A stretch of 64,000 nucleotides of DNA from Candidatus Nanopelagicus hibericus (GTDB lineage Bacteria > Actinomycetota > Actinomycetes > Nanopelagicales > Nanopelagicaceae): contig NZ_CP016771.1 in the NCBI RefSeq assembly GCF_002288005.1, positions 744,001-808,000 of the forward strand, read 5' to 3'. Below are positions 32,362 to 41,978 of this stretch, piece after piece; the first letter of the stretch is position 1; every line of letters starts with the position of its first letter. The translations under genes and the position numbers were made by a program. The notes beneath the pieces were generated by a model. It was not told the origin of the DNA. It was given only the letters and a program-made list of their open reading frames with translations, and made no database searches.

Positions 32362-33759
32362 TTACAAATCCGCCGGTGATGCTAAGGTGCCTTTTAGCGC
32401 GGTTGCAGCAGCTACCAATGGGCTAACCAAATGGGTCCGACCACCCTTGCCTTGCCTGCCTTCAAAGTTTCTATTGCTAGTAGATGCAGCCCGCTCACCT
32501 GGTTTTAATTGATCTGGGTTCATTCCCAAACACATCGAACAGCCAGCACTGCGCCACTCAGCACCTGCATCTAAAAATACTTTGTCTAGCCCCTCAGCCT
32601 CTGCTTGCAATCTAACCCTGGCAGAACCAGGCACTACCAAAAGCCTGAGTGAAGCAGCAATCTTTTTGCCCTTGATGACAGATGCGGCAGATCTTAAATC
32701 CTCAATCCGTCCATTTGTGCAGGAGCCTAAAAATACCGTGTCCACCTTGATTGATTTAAGCGGTGTTCCCGGCTTTAAATCCATGTACTCAAGTGCACGT
32801 TTAGCTGCGCCTCGGTCCTCAGCATTTGCGTAATCATCTGGATTTGGAACTGATGCGCTTAGCGGCAAACCTTGGCCTGGGTTTGTTCCCCAGGTAACAA
32901 ATGGTGCTAACTCATCTGCATTTAAATTTACCTCTTTATCAAATTTTGCATCAGTATCGGTAGTCAAAGTTTTCCAATAAGCCAAGGCAGCATCCCAATC
33001 AGCATCAGTTGGAGCATGGGCTTTGCCCTTTACATAATCAAAAGTAGTTTGATCAGGTGCTATTAATCCTGCCCGCGCACCCGCTTCAATTGACATATTG
33101 CAGATCGTCATTCGAGCCTCCATGGATAACGCCCTAATTGCACTACCCCGATACTCAAGAATGTATCCCTGCCCACCACCAGTGCCAATCTTGGCAATTA
33201 CTGCCAAGATAATATCCTTGCTAGTTACGCCAGCTTTTAATGTGCCCTCTACATTTATTGCCATAGTTTTAGGTGGTAGTAATGGCAAAGTTTGAGTTGC
33301 CAATACATGCTCTACCTCACTTGTGCCAATGCCAAAGGCGAGCGCACCAAAGGCTCCATGGGTAGAGGTGTGGGAATCTCCGCAAACAATTGTCATACCA
33401 GGCTGGGTGATGCCCAGTTGTGGTCCAACCACATGAACAATTCCTTGTTCAACATCACCAAGTGAATGCAATCTGACGCCAAACTCGGCACAGTTTTTTC
33501 TCAAGGTATCTACCTGCAATTTCGAGACTGGATCTGCAATCGGTTTATCAATATTAAGTGTGGGCACATTATGATCTTCAGTAGCAATAGTTAAATCTGG
33601 GCGACGAACTTTGCGATTTGCCAGGCGCAATCCATCAAATGCTTGTGGACTAGTCACCTCATGGATTAGATGCAAATCGATATAAAGTAAATCTGGTTCA
33701 CCAGCGGCAGCAGCAACCACATGCTCTGACCAAATCTTCTCCGCTAATGTCTTGCCCAT
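32362..33759 (-). CDS. leuC: 3-isopropylmalate dehydratase large subunit
   Basis: The aconitase-type [4Fe-4S] subunit (465 aa) converting 2- to 3-isopropylmalate. [28 protein letters not shown] (cluster Cys) and [11 protein letters not shown] (remaining cluster Cys) are all present. I start it at the ATG at 33759 ([10 protein letters not shown]), which has GGAGGAG about 10 bases upstream. The open frame reaches 33789, but the extra ten codons contain that ribosome-binding site. It is divergent from the IclR gene, whose product probably controls it. Confidence 0.96.
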   Translation of the reverse strand: MGKTLAEKIWSEHVVAAAAGEPDLLYIDLHLIHEVTSPQAFDGLRLANRKVRRPDLTIATEDHNVPTLNIDKPIADPVSKLQVDTLRKNCAEFGVRLHSLGDVEQGIVHVVGPQLGITQPGMTIVCGDSHTSTHGAFGALAFGIGTSEVEHVLATQTLPLLPPKTMAINVEGTLKAGVTSKDIILAVIAKIGTGGGQGYILEYRGSAIRALSMEARMTICNMSIEAGARAGLIAPDQTTFDYVKGKAHAPTDADWDAALAYWKTLTTDTDAKFDKEVNLNADELAPFVTWGTNPGQGLPLSASVPNPDDYANAEDRGAAKRALEYMDLKPGTPLKSIKVDTVFLGSCTNGRIEDLRSAASVIKGKKIAASLRLLVVPGSARVRLQAEAEGLDKVFLDAGAEWRSAGCSMCLGMNPDQLKPGERAASTSNRNFEGRQGKGGRTHLVSPLVAAATALKGTLASPADL

Positions 33760-33803
33760 GTAATTCTTACTCCTCCAAAATTTAATCAATGCACCACCTG
33801 AAT

Positions 33804-33832
33804 TTGCTTCTCACCTGCTGAGATGGCATTAT
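33804..33832 (+). promoter_or_regulatory. Probable leaderless promoter of the IclR-family gene
   Basis: TTGCTT (33804-33809) and CATTAT (33827-33832) are separated by 17 bases. CATTAT lies 6 bases before the GTG start codon, so transcription should begin at or next to it. No Shine-Dalgarno is possible. Leaderless starts of this form are common in actinobacteria. The region also overlaps the upstream side of leuC. Confidence 0.55.
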
Positions 33833-33838
33833 CAGAGT

Positions 33839-34561
33839 GTGGACGGTAAGAATAGCGGAGTTGGCGTATTAGATAAAGCGGTAAAGATTCTTGCCGCCTT
33901 AGAGGGCGGCGCACAATCCCTTAGCGATCTTGTTAAAGCAACTGGAATAGCAAGACCCACCGCACACCGATTAGCGGTAGCACTTGAGCATCATCGATTG
34001 GTGAGCCGTGACTTTTCTGGCAAATTTATATTGGGTGCTCGCTCATCTGAGTTGGCAGCAGCAGCTGGTGAGGATAAATTATTAGCAATTGCACTTCCAG
34101 CACTCACCGCCCTTCGTGATGCAACTAGTGAAAGCGCCCAGTTATACCGCCGGCAGGGTGATCTTCGAATCTGTATCGCCACCGCGGAACGATTGACCGG
34201 ATTACGCGATTCAGTACCAGTTGGCACCGCATTGACTATGCAGGCAGGCTCTGCGGCACAAATTTTGTTGGCTTGGGAGGATCCTGACAAACTTCACCGA
34301 AATTTGATCAATGCAAAATTTACCGCAGCAAATTTATCTGCAGTAAGGCGCAGAGGTTGGGCGCAATCAGTTGGTGAACGAGAGGCGGGAGTTGCTTCAG
34401 TCTCTGCGCCTGTTCGTGGTCCCAATAATAAAGTTATTGCAGCGGTGAGTATCAGTGGTCCTATCGAACGATTAAGCAGACAACCAGGAAGAGTTCATGC
34501 CGCAGCTGTTGCTGCAACTGCAGCAAGATTAACTGAGCACCTGCTAAAAAATAGTAAGTAA
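33839..34561 (+). CDS. IclR-family transcriptional regulator (NdgR/LtbR-like)
   Basis: A 240-aa regulator with an N-terminal winged helix (about 10-70; GVGVLDKAVKILAALEGG and TGIARPTAHRLAVALE) and a C-terminal ligand-binding domain. Its position divergent to leuCD matches Streptomyces NdgR, Corynebacterium LtbR and M. tuberculosis Rv2989, which control leucine and other amino-acid genes. The homologous N-terminus supports the GTG start at 33839. Regulation of leuC from the 79-base divergent spacer is likely, but the operator was not identified. Confidence 0.92.
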   Translation: MDGKNSGVGVLDKAVKILAALEGGAQSLSDLVKATGIARPTAHRLAVALEHHRLVSRDFSGKFILGARSSELAAAAGEDKLLAIALPALTALRDATSESAQLYRRQGDLRICIATAERLTGLRDSVPVGTALTMQAGSAAQILLAWEDPDKLHRNLINAKFTAANLSAVRRRGWAQSVGEREAGVASVSAPVRGPNNKVIAAVSISGPIERLSRQPGRVHAAAVAATAARLTEHLLKNSK

Positions 34562-34575
34562 CTAAACAATAAAAG

Positions 34576-34648
34576 TAGCTCCGAGGGGATTCGAACCCCC
34601 GTAGCTGGCTTGAGAAGCCAGAGTCCTAGGCCACTAGACGACGGAGCC
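34576..34648 (-). tRNA. tRNA-Glu (anticodon CUC)
   Basis: A 73-nt cloverleaf on the minus strand. The acceptor is GGCTCCG paired with CGGAGCT (one G-U), the anticodon stem CTGGC/GCCAG surrounds loop TTCTCAA with anticodon CTC, and the T-loop is TTCGAAT. CCA is not encoded. It reads GAG codons. It lies downstream of tRNA-Gln and gltX on the same strand. Confidence 0.95.
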
Positions 34649-34671
34649 GTGCAGTAAAACTAAAGTAATCG

Positions 34672-34743
34672 CTGGGGTACCAGGACTCGAACCTAGACAA
34701 GCTGAACCAGAATCAGCTGGGCTACCAATTACCCCATACCCCA
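34672..34743 (-). tRNA. tRNA-Gln (anticodon CUG)
   Basis: A 72-nt cloverleaf on the minus strand. The acceptor is TGGGGTA/TACCCCA, which is the weak first pair typical of tRNA-Gln. The anticodon stem GCTGA/TCAGC surrounds loop TTCTGGT with anticodon CTG, and the discriminator is G. CCA is not encoded. It lies 42 bases after gltX and 23 bases before tRNA-Glu. Confidence 0.95.
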
Positions 34744-34785
34744 ATATTAACTGTGCAACAAGATAAGAATACCCTGCTACGCAAT

Positions 34786-36249
34786 TTATTTGGAAATCAC
34801 CGCCTTGATCCGAGTGATTGAACGCTCCTTACCTAACAATTCCAGCGACTCAAACAATGGTGGTGAGATGTGTGAACCAGTTACCGCAATTCGAAGAGAA
34901 CTAAATGCAATTCTAGGCTTTAGTCCTAGCTCATCGATAAGTGCCTTTCGTAATACCGCTTCGATACTTTGGTGATCCCAATCTGTAAGTGATTCAACCT
35001 TGGCTAAAGCTACCTTTAAAACCTGCTGTGATGCATCGTCAAGAATTTTAGGCAGTTCTTCAGGTGATACTGTGAAATCCTTTACAAATAAGAAATTCAG
35101 CATTTGTGGTATCTCAGCCAGATTCACAATCCGTTCTTGAATTATTGGTAGCGCAGACTTAAGTACTTTGATCTCATCAGCTGACCCCGAGATAATCTTG
35201 GCAGAAAGTAAAAATGGCAATGATCGATCTAAAAATTCATCAAGTTTTAGTGCTCTTATTTTGTCGCCATTGATTGCCTCTAGCTTTTTGATATCAAACT
35301 TTGCTGGGCTGCTATTTACCCGCTCAACTGTGAATAACTCGACTAGCTCAGCCATAGTGATATTTTCCTTATCATCACCTGGAGACCAGCCAAGTAGTGC
35401 TAAATAATTACAAATTGCCTCGGGTAAAAAACCTTGTTCGCGATACCAAGCAATAGAAACCTCACCGTTTCGCTTTGATAATTTAGCGTTATCTTGACCC
35501 ATCACAAATGGCAGATGAGCAAAGATTGGATAATCAGCTGGTGCTACCTGCATCGCTTGATAAACTCGAATTTGCCTTGGAGTTGATGAGAGCAGATCCT
35601 CACCCCGTAGTACATGAGTTACTTTCATCAAAATATCATCCACTGCTACCGCAAGTGTATAAAGTGGTGAGCCATCAGCTCTCGCTAAAACAAAATCTGG
35701 CACATATTCATGTTCAAATTTAACCTCTCCGCGTATAGCATCAACAAATACCGTTTCACCTTTTGGCATTCTCATTCGTACAACTGGCTCGCGTCCAGCG
35801 GATTTGTAATCAGCAACTTGTTGCGTAGTTAAATCTCGACACTTTCCGTCATACCCTGGTGCTTGATGATTCTTCATCTGATGTTGCCTGCGCTCCTCTA
35901 ACTCTGCAGAGCTGCAATAACAATGGTAGGCATCACCTTGATTTAAGAATTTTTCAGTCCAAGTTTTGTAAATATCTAATCGTTGTGATTGTAGGTACGG
36001 ACCATACTCTCCGCCTACCTCAGGACCCTCATCCCAATTAAGACCTAACCACTTCAAGGTGTCGATTGCCGCTTGAATATATTGATCAGTGACACGTTCT
36101 TTATCTGTATCTTCAATTCGAAATATTAATTTGCCACCAGTATGCCGGGCATAAGCCCAATCAAATAAAGCGGTACGGATGTTGCCAACATGCAGATCAC
36201 CAGTTGGTGAGGGTGCAAACCGAACTCTAACCTGTGATTTATTGGACAC
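34786..36249 (-). CDS. gltX: Glutamate--tRNA ligase
   Basis: A class I synthetase, 487 aa. The HIGH motif is in RFAPSPTGDLHVGNIRTALF near residue 17, FRIEDTDKER follows, and the KMSKS motif appears as KLSKRNG near residue 255. In actinobacteria, which lack GlnRS, this enzyme charges both tRNA-Glu and tRNA-Gln, and GatCAB then amidates the latter. Both tRNAs are encoded immediately downstream. The GTG start at 36249 lies inside the 3' end of the FAH-family gene (11-base overlap). Confidence 0.97.
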   Translation of the reverse strand: MSNKSQVRVRFAPSPTGDLHVGNIRTALFDWAYARHTGGKLIFRIEDTDKERVTDQYIQAAIDTLKWLGLNWDEGPEVGGEYGPYLQSQRLDIYKTWTEKFLNQGDAYHCYCSSAELEERRQHQMKNHQAPGYDGKCRDLTTQQVADYKSAGREPVVRMRMPKGETVFVDAIRGEVKFEHEYVPDFVLARADGSPLYTLAVAVDDILMKVTHVLRGEDLLSSTPRQIRVYQAMQVAPADYPIFAHLPFVMGQDNAKLSKRNGEVSIAWYREQGFLPEAICNYLALLGWSPGDDKENITMAELVELFTVERVNSSPAKFDIKKLEAINGDKIRALKLDEFLDRSLPFLLSAKIISGSADEIKVLKSALPIIQERIVNLAEIPQMLNFLFVKDFTVSPEELPKILDDASQQVLKVALAKVESLTDWDHQSIEAVLRKALIDELGLKPRIAFSSLRIAVTGSHISPPLFESLELLGKERSITRIKAVISK

Positions 36250-37030
36250 GAGCAGAAACCTTATTAGTTAAAGTGCCTAAACCATCAATTGCAACAGAAA
36301 TAGTCGCACCCGCGGGCATTGCGCCAATACCTGCTGGAGTGCCAGTTAAAATTACATCCCCCGGCAGTAAAGTCATCACATTACTTACAAATTCAATAAT
36401 TTGTGGAATTTTAAAGATCATCGCCGAGAGTATGGCTGATTGTTTAACCTGGCCATTTAGTGTGGCAGATATCTTTTGGTCTTTTGGCTCAAACTCAGTT
36501 TCAATCCATGGTCCAAGGGGGCAAAATGTGTCAAAACCTTTTGCTCGACTCCATTGTCCATCTTTTTTCTGCAGATCACGCGCGGTTACATCATTAGCCA
36601 AGGTATAGCCAAAAATCACATCTTTATATTTAGCAGCTGGGACTTCCTTACAAATCCTGCCAATTACTACCGCTAGCTCTGCTTCATGGTCAACTCGCTC
36701 ACTCATTTTTGGCCAAATGATTACTTCATTGGGACCAATTACTGAAGTATTAGGCTTGATAAAAATAATCGGCTCACTGGGTACAACTGAATCCATTTCA
36801 GCAGCATGGTCAGCATAATTTTTGCCGATACATACCACCTTGCTACGCGGTAATACTGGGGCCAACAACTTAACATCACTTAACTTTAAACTTTTATCTT
36901 GCGGAATTATTCCTGAATAAATCGGATCCCCTCGCAAAACCAAGATCGAATCCTTATCATTTAGAACTCCAAATAGCGGATCACTACCAACTCCAATTTC
37001 GACTGGGGCGGTAAATCTAACGATTCGCAT
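36239..37030 (-). CDS. Fumarylacetoacetate hydrolase family protein
   Basis: A 263-aa protein with the FAH fold (C-terminal about 200 residues). The metal-binding acidic residues appear in PNTSVIGPNE, VDHEAELAVVIG and GYTLANDVTARDLQ. The family includes hydrolases and isomerases of the meta-cleavage and tyrosine pathways as well as acylpyruvases and oxaloacetate decarboxylases. The position before gltX is conserved in actinobacteria (Rv2993c), which suggests a housekeeping role such as oxaloacetate or acylpyruvate clean-up. The substrate is not determined. Confidence 0.9.
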   Translation of the reverse strand: MRIVRFTAPVEIGVGSDPLFGVLNDKDSILVLRGDPIYSGIIPQDKSLKLSDVKLLAPVLPRSKVVCIGKNYADHAAEMDSVVPSEPIIFIKPNTSVIGPNEVIIWPKMSERVDHEAELAVVIGRICKEVPAAKYKDVIFGYTLANDVTARDLQKKDGQWSRAKGFDTFCPLGPWIETEFEPKDQKISATLNGQVKQSAILSAMIFKIPQIIEFVSNVMTLLPGDVILTGTPAGIGAMPAGATISVAIDGLGTLTNKVSARVQ

Positions 37031-37039
37031 TAGATTATC

Positions 37040-38350
37040 TTACAACTGATCTTTAATCTCACTCGATTCTGCAAGTTTTTCAACCAAGACCGTTGCAATT
37101 CGGTGGCGTCTGCCAGCAGGACGTTCTGCTGTTAATTTCCATCCAGACACAGTAATTGTGCTTCCTGGTATTGGAATTCGACCTAAGTGCTTTGCAATTA
37201 AACCACCAATTGAGTCGACACCTTCAATCTCTTCGTCATCAAGTTCTAAATCTAATTTCTGCGCAAAATCTTCGACGTGTAATCTCGCAGAAATCCGAGC
37301 TTTGCCCTCTGTCAACCATTCAATATCTTCACTCTCATCATCATCATATTCATCGGCAATTTCACCAACTATTTCCTCTAAAATATCTTCAATAGTTATT
37401 AATCCTGCGGTACCGCCGTACTCATCAACAACTACTGCCATATGTATTTGTTCTCTTTGCATTTGTTTGAGCAGCTCAGCAGCTGTATTGGTCTCGGGTA
37501 TAAAAGTGGCTTTCCGTAATAAATCTCCAACTTTTTCACTCTGCTCAGCCTCACGATTTTCATGAACTCGTTTAGCCAAATCTTTTACATACGCGATACC
37601 AACTACGTTGTCTATACCATCAGAAATTACAGGTATGCGAGTAAATCCAGATCTAAGAGCCAGTGATAATGCTTGCCGTAAATTTTTCTCAGCTTCAATC
37701 CAAACAATTTCAGTTCTTGGCACCATGAGTTCCCTGACCACAGTCTCGCCCAGATCAAAGACTGAGTGGATCATCTCCCGCTCGGCATCTTCGACAAATC
37801 CACTTTCACTAGCCTGATCGACTAAATCTCGAAACTCTGCTTCGGTAGTAAAAGGTCCAGATTTAAATCCCTTACCCGGCGTAATTGCATTTCCAATCTT
37901 TATCAAAAGGTTTGTTAAAGGTCCAAGAATTTTAGATAGTAAGTGTGCAATCACAATTGCCGGTTTTGACCAGGCAACTGCATGTTGTTTTCCTAATGTT
38001 CTAGGGCCTACGCCAACAATCACGTAGGAGATCGCAACCATAAGCATAATTGATTGAGCCAAAGCCAATCCTTTATTTGACGCATCTTCTACAAATGTTG
38101 TTGCAACTAAGGCGGTTGCGGTGAGCTCACAACTTTTTCGAACAAGCAGTAAGACGTTTAAGTACCTGGCAGGGTTTTCAACAAACTTATCAAAGCGCTT
38201 TTTATACTTTGAATTATTTTCAATTAGTTGCTCGATCAGCAATCTAGAGAGTGAAGTCAAGGCAGATTCACTGCCAGCTAGAAATCCTGCGAACAACAAA
38301 AGCATTGTGACTGTCAGTAAAGTTGTTAGCGTCAAAGTAATAGCCGCCAT
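37040..38350 (-). CDS. CNNM/CorC-type membrane protein with CBS pair (hemolysin-like family)
   Basis: A 436-aa membrane protein. The N-terminal CNNM domain has about four helices (residues 1-180, starting LLLFAGFLAGSESALTSLSR). Two CBS domains follow at about 200-320 (VRELMVPRTEIVWI; HMAVVVDEYGGTAGLITIEDILEEIVGEI), and a CorC_HlyC domain forms the C-terminus. Family members act in magnesium/cobalt efflux or transport. It overlaps ybeY by 19 bases in the conserved phoH-ybeY-CNNM order. era, the usual next gene, is elsewhere. Confidence 0.93.
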   Translation of the reverse strand: MAAITLTLTTLLTVTMLLLFAGFLAGSESALTSLSRLLIEQLIENNSKYKKRFDKFVENPARYLNVLLLVRKSCELTATALVATTFVEDASNKGLALAQSIMLMVAISYVIVGVGPRTLGKQHAVAWSKPAIVIAHLLSKILGPLTNLLIKIGNAITPGKGFKSGPFTTEAEFRDLVDQASESGFVEDAEREMIHSVFDLGETVVRELMVPRTEIVWIEAEKNLRQALSLALRSGFTRIPVISDGIDNVVGIAYVKDLAKRVHENREAEQSEKVGDLLRKATFIPETNTAAELLKQMQREQIHMAVVVDEYGGTAGLITIEDILEEIVGEIADEYDDDESEDIEWLTEGKARISARLHVEDFAQKLDLELDDEEIEGVDSIGGLIAKHLGRIPIPGSTITVSGWKLTAERPAGRRHRIATVLVEKLAESSEIKDQL

Positions 38351-38769
38351 TTTTTGAGAATTTCTTCCTGCAATGCAAACATTACAACTTCCTCATTTTC
38401 TTCCTCGTGATCATAACCGAGAAGATGCAGGACCCCATGGACTGTTAATAACTCTAACTCCTTTTCCAATGTTTGCTTACCATTCTTTTCAGCATAGCTG
38501 GGACACAAAACAAGATCACCAACAATTCCTGGACCACTTGTTGCTGAATTAGGTTTCATTTCATCCATTGGAAATGAGAGAACATCTGTTGGTCCAGGCA
38601 AGTTCATCCACTTCATGTGCAATTCAGACATTATTTCTTCGGTAACTATCTGGATACTCAACTCTGAATCGGGGTGAATTCCACTTTCTATCAGTGCAAA
38701 TTGAGCAACTGATGTTATGGAAGTTTCATTACAATTACTAGTTGAGTTATTGACTAATTCAATTTTCAT
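38332..38769 (-). CDS. ybeY: Endoribonuclease YbeY (16S rRNA maturation)
   Basis: A 145-aa zinc-dependent RNase involved in 16S 3'-end processing and ribosome quality control. The metal site HGVLHLLGYDHE carries all three His near residues 111-121. WMNLPGPTDVLSFPMDE is the other conserved block. It lies between phoH and the CNNM gene, a nearly universal arrangement. Confidence 0.96.
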   Translation of the reverse strand: MKIELVNNSTSNCNETSITSVAQFALIESGIHPDSELSIQIVTEEIMSELHMKWMNLPGPTDVLSFPMDEMKPNSATSGPGIVGDLVLCPSYAEKNGKQTLEKELELLTVHGVLHLLGYDHEEENEEVVMFALQEEILKKWRLLL

Positions 38770-38799
38770 AGGTGCTTATTCAAGGTAATCCTTGAGTAA

Positions 38800-39798
38800 T
38801 TAACGATCACCCTTACCGCTTCGTATTGGAAATGTTGATTTTGAAATATTCTCATCCCATTCACCGTAGGCTGTAACAATATCTCCTACTAATCTATTTC
38901 TCACAACATCTTCAGCTGTTAAATACATAAATGAAATGTCATCTACATCCTTCAAAATATCTTGCACAATTTTCAACCCTGATTGTGAATTGTTGGGTAG
39001 ATCAACCTGGGTGATATCACCTGTAACTACCATTTTTGATCCGAAGCCCAAGCGAGTTAAAAACATTTTCATCTGCTCTGCAGTTGTATTTTGAGCTTCA
39101 TCTAAGATAATGAAGGAATCATTCAAGGTTCTTCCCCGCATATAAGCAAGCGGTGCGACTTCAATTACTCCAGTACTCATCAGTCGTGGGATTGCGTCTT
39201 GATCAATCATGTCGTGTAGGGCATCAAATAATGGACGAAGATATGGATCAATTTTTTCATGCAAAGTTCCAGGTAGGAATCCAAGTCGCTCACCCGCCTC
39301 AACCGCTGGCCTAGTCAGAATTATTCGATTTACTTGCTTGGCCTGTAATGACTGTATCGCTTTAGCCATCGCTAAATAAGTCTTGCCTGAACCAGCAGGG
39401 CCAATGCCAAAAGTGATGGTGTTGGAATCAATCGCATCTACATACTTCTTTTGGTTTGCTGTCTTAGGGCGAATAGTTTTACCACGATTGCTTAAAATAT
39501 TTAGTGAGAGCACTTCAGCAGGATGCTCAGCTGGATTTTGTTTAATCATCCCGATAGATCTGCGCACCATATCTGCATTCAAATTCTGGCCACTTCTTAG
39601 AATTGCAATTAACTCCTCAACTAATCCAACCAGTTGCTTTGATTGCTCAATTTCACCCTTTACATAAATTTCATTTCCCCGCACAGTAATTGCCAGTTGC
39701 GGAAAATGATTCTCTAAAATTCTAAGATATGAATCGGCTGGCCCGACAAGTGTGACCATGGCAAATGCAGCCGGTACTTTTATTACGATCGGATCCAT
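38800..39798 (-). CDS. phoH: PhoH-like ATPase
   Basis: A PhoH/PhoL-family P-loop NTPase with Walker A GPAGSGKTYLA and Walker B-like SFIILDEAQN, probably an RNA helicase-type protein acting with YbeY. I start it at the ATG at 39798 (MDPIVIKVPAAF, 332 aa). An upstream GTG-type start at 39849 would overlap the HIT gene by 35 bases and add residues without family similarity. The C-terminal RSGKGDR ends the gene 30 bases before ybeY. Confidence 0.93.
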   Translation of the reverse strand: MDPIVIKVPAAFAMVTLVGPADSYLRILENHFPQLAITVRGNEIYVKGEIEQSKQLVGLVEELIAILRSGQNLNADMVRRSIGMIKQNPAEHPAEVLSLNILSNRGKTIRPKTANQKKYVDAIDSNTITFGIGPAGSGKTYLAMAKAIQSLQAKQVNRIILTRPAVEAGERLGFLPGTLHEKIDPYLRPLFDALHDMIDQDAIPRLMSTGVIEVAPLAYMRGRTLNDSFIILDEAQNTTAEQMKMFLTRLGFGSKMVVTGDITQVDLPNNSQSGLKIVQDILKDVDDISFMYLTAEDVVRNRLVGDIVTAYGEWDENISKSTFPIRSGKGDR

Positions 39799-39814
39799 TA
39801 CACCAATTCTATAT

Positions 39815-40150
39815 TTAACCTGGCGGCCAAGCGAATGACCTACCGCCAAGCAGATGCAGATGAGCGTGGAAAACTGATTGTCCTGCCCCTGCGCCTGTGT
39901 TTATATTCATACGATAACTATCCAATCCAATTTCTGCAGCAATCTCACCAGCTGCTTTGAAAATCTCACCAGCTAATGCAGGATCAGCATCGGCAACCTC
40001 AGCCATATTTTCAAAATGTTGATTTGGAATAATTAAAATATGAGTTGGTGCCTGAGGTGTAATATCATTAAATACTGTAAATGTTTTGGTTTTTTTGACT
40101 ATCGCTGCAGGAATCTCGCCAGCAACTATTTTGCAAAACAAACAATCCAT
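39815..40150 (-). CDS. HIT-family nucleotide-binding protein (Hint-like)
   Basis: A 111-aa histidine-triad hydrolase acting on purine nucleoside phosphoramidates and similar substrates. The triad motif is VFHAHLHLLGGR near the C-terminus, and the N-terminal CLFCKIVAGEIPA with its CxxC-like pair is typical. I prefer the ATG at 40150, which has AGGTGG five bases upstream and starts two bases after the rsmE stop, over a GTG nine bases earlier. Confidence 0.93.
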   Translation of the reverse strand: MDCLFCKIVAGEIPAAIVKKTKTFTVFNDITPQAPTHILIIPNQHFENMAEVADADPALAGEIFKAAGEIAAEIGLDSYRMNINTGAGAGQSVFHAHLHLLGGRSFAWPPG

Positions 40151-40152
40151 AT

Positions 40153-40869
40153 CTACCACCTACCTAATTTTGTTTGCACCGCTGAAAGTGCTGCAAATCC
40201 AGCATGTGCTGATCGGAGTACGGTTGGGCCTAATCGGACGATCATAGAGCCAGAGCTCTGAAATATTGCTAATTCATTATCTGTGATTCCTCCTTCAGGG
40301 CCGATGATGAGATATATAGCATCAAGATTTGAACTGATTTGAGTCTCGGCAAATTTAATTTCGCTACTCTCATGGAAAACCAATCCAAGGTTTTTAGAAT
40401 TTATTTCCTTAGATAGGCTGGGGGTGTTCATAATTTTTCTAAGAGATGGCACTCTCACTCTTCTGGATTGCTTGCAACTCTCTTTAATAGTCGCAAGCCA
40501 CTTACGCTCAGAATCATCTTGCCACTTGCTAATTGATCGCTCTGCTTGCCACGGAATTACTTGGTCAACTCCAGCGGCTGTGATCAATTCAAGCATCTCC
40601 CGACTTCGATCTGACTTAGTAATCGCCTGAACTAGGATCAACTCTGGCTTATTGATGGATTCCTTACCCCGCTCAGCAATTGAAATTTGTAATGCTTTTT
40701 TACTTATTTGGGCAATAGGCCCTGAAACCCAGTTGCCTTTCCCATCCGAAATTTTGATCTCTTCGCCAATATTTAGCCGAAGCACCTTCACCGCATGATG
40801 AGCATCCTCTTCATCAATTTCCTGGGTACCAGCTGTGCTCAATTCGTTAACAAAGAAAAGAGTCAACAC
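40153..40869 (-). CDS. rsmE: 16S rRNA (uracil1498-N3)-methyltransferase RsmE
   Basis: A 238-aa SPOUT-class methyltransferase acting on U1498 of 16S rRNA. An N-terminal PUA-like part (HHAVKVLRLNIGEEI) is followed by the SPOUT knot with IGPEGGITDNE and RLGPTVLRSAHAG near the C-terminus, which bind SAM. The GTG start shares one base with the dnaJ stop (TAGTG). Confidence 0.95.
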   Translation of the reverse strand: MLTLFFVNELSTAGTQEIDEEDAHHAVKVLRLNIGEEIKISDGKGNWVSGPIAQISKKALQISIAERGKESINKPELILVQAITKSDRSREMLELITAAGVDQVIPWQAERSISKWQDDSERKWLATIKESCKQSRRVRVPSLRKIMNTPSLSKEINSKNLGLVFHESSEIKFAETQISSNLDAIYLIIGPEGGITDNELAIFQSSGSMIVRLGPTVLRSAHAGFAALSAVQTKLGRW

Positions 40870-41975
40870 TAGCGAAAAGCATTTCTAACTTTACTAAAAA
40901 ATCCCTGATCTTTATTGGTATGTATTTGAACTTTATCTGCACCTTCATTCCTTAGCTGTGCAAATTTCTTTAATAATTCACTTTGCTCTTTACTGACTTT
41001 TCCTGGAATATTGACTTCGATATGGACTAGTAGGTCACCACGTCCAGATCCTCGTAATTTGGTAACACCTAAACCTTTTAATACAACCACCGAGCCGCTT
41101 TGGGTGCCCTCTTTAATTTCAACTTTTTGTGGTCCGTCAAAGGTTTCAATTATAACTTCACTACCCAGTACTGCAGATGTCATCGGTACTGCTATTGAAA
41201 TATGTAAATTACTATCTTCTCTGATTAGAAATTCATGCGGTAGTTCAACTATTTCAATATATAAATCACCTGGAGTTCCACCACCGGGACCAACCTCACC
41301 TTGACCACTTAATTGAATTCGATTTCCAGTTTCAACACCGGCTGGTATTTTGACTGGGATAGTTTTACGAGATCTCACTCTGCCATCACCAGCACACTCT
41401 GTACATGGATCTGATATGACCGAGCCAAAACCTTGGCAACTTGCACAAGCTCTGCTTGTCATTACTTGCCCCAAAATAGAACGAGCAACTTGTTGTGTCT
41501 CACCTCTGCCCTTACAAATATCACATGTCCTTGGCCTTGAATTGTTAGCACAACCACTTCCGCCACACTTTGTGCAGATTGCTGCCGTATCTACAGTTAA
41601 ATCCCGGTCGCACCCAAATGTTGCTTCTTTTAAATTAACTTCAACCCTTAGAAGTGCATCTTGACCTGGTCGAGTTCTTGGCCGAGGGCCACGTTGCTGA
41701 CCGCCACCAAAAAAGGCATCCATAATGTCACCAAATCCGAAGCCAGCATTTGAAAACCCACCGCCAAATCCATTTCCGCCAATATCGTAATTTTGCCGTT
41801 TATCTGGATCGCTCAGCACTTCATAGGCAGCAGTTATCTCTTTGAACTTATCCGCCATTTTTGGATCAGGATTAACATCAGGATGATAATTGCGAGCTAA
41901 TTTTCGATAAGCTTTTTTGATCTCATCAAAGCTGGCATCTCTATCTACACCAAGAGTTTCGTAAAGATCAGCCAT
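40869..41975 (-). CDS. dnaJ: Chaperone DnaJ
   Basis: A 368-aa Hsp40 co-chaperone. The J domain with HPD is at residues 31-33, a Gly/Phe-rich linker ([17 protein letters not shown]) follows, and four CxxCxGxG-type zinc motifs lie at about 130-200 (first CTKCGGSGC). The C-terminal substrate domains are complete. As the hrcA-linked copy it corresponds to DnaJ2 of actinobacteria. It starts 3 bases after hrcA. Confidence 0.96.
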   Translation of the reverse strand: MADLYETLGVDRDASFDEIKKAYRKLARNYHPDVNPDPKMADKFKEITAAYEVLSDPDKRQNYDIGGNGFGGGFSNAGFGFGDIMDAFFGGGQQRGPRPRTRPGQDALLRVEVNLKEATFGCDRDLTVDTAAICTKCGGSGCANNSRPRTCDICKGRGETQQVARSILGQVMTSRACASCQGFGSVISDPCTECAGDGRVRSRKTIPVKIPAGVETGNRIQLSGQGEVGPGGGTPGDLYIEIVELPHEFLIREDSNLHISIAVPMTSAVLGSEVIIETFDGPQKVEIKEGTQSGSVVVLKGLGVTKLRGSGRGDLLVHIEVNIPGKVSKEQSELLKKFAQLRNEGADKVQIHTNKDQGFFSKVRNAFR

Positions 41976-41978
41976 TAT

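Noticed and set aside
33760-33789. Longer LeuC N-terminus from 33789
   Set aside because: The extra codons contain the GGAGGAG ribosome-binding site for the ATG at 33759 and have no family similarity.
37158-37565. 135-aa Ser-rich plus-strand open frame opposite the CNNM gene
   Set aside because: The Ser/Ile-rich composition comes from reading the Glu/Asp codons of the CBS region backwards; it is a shadow.
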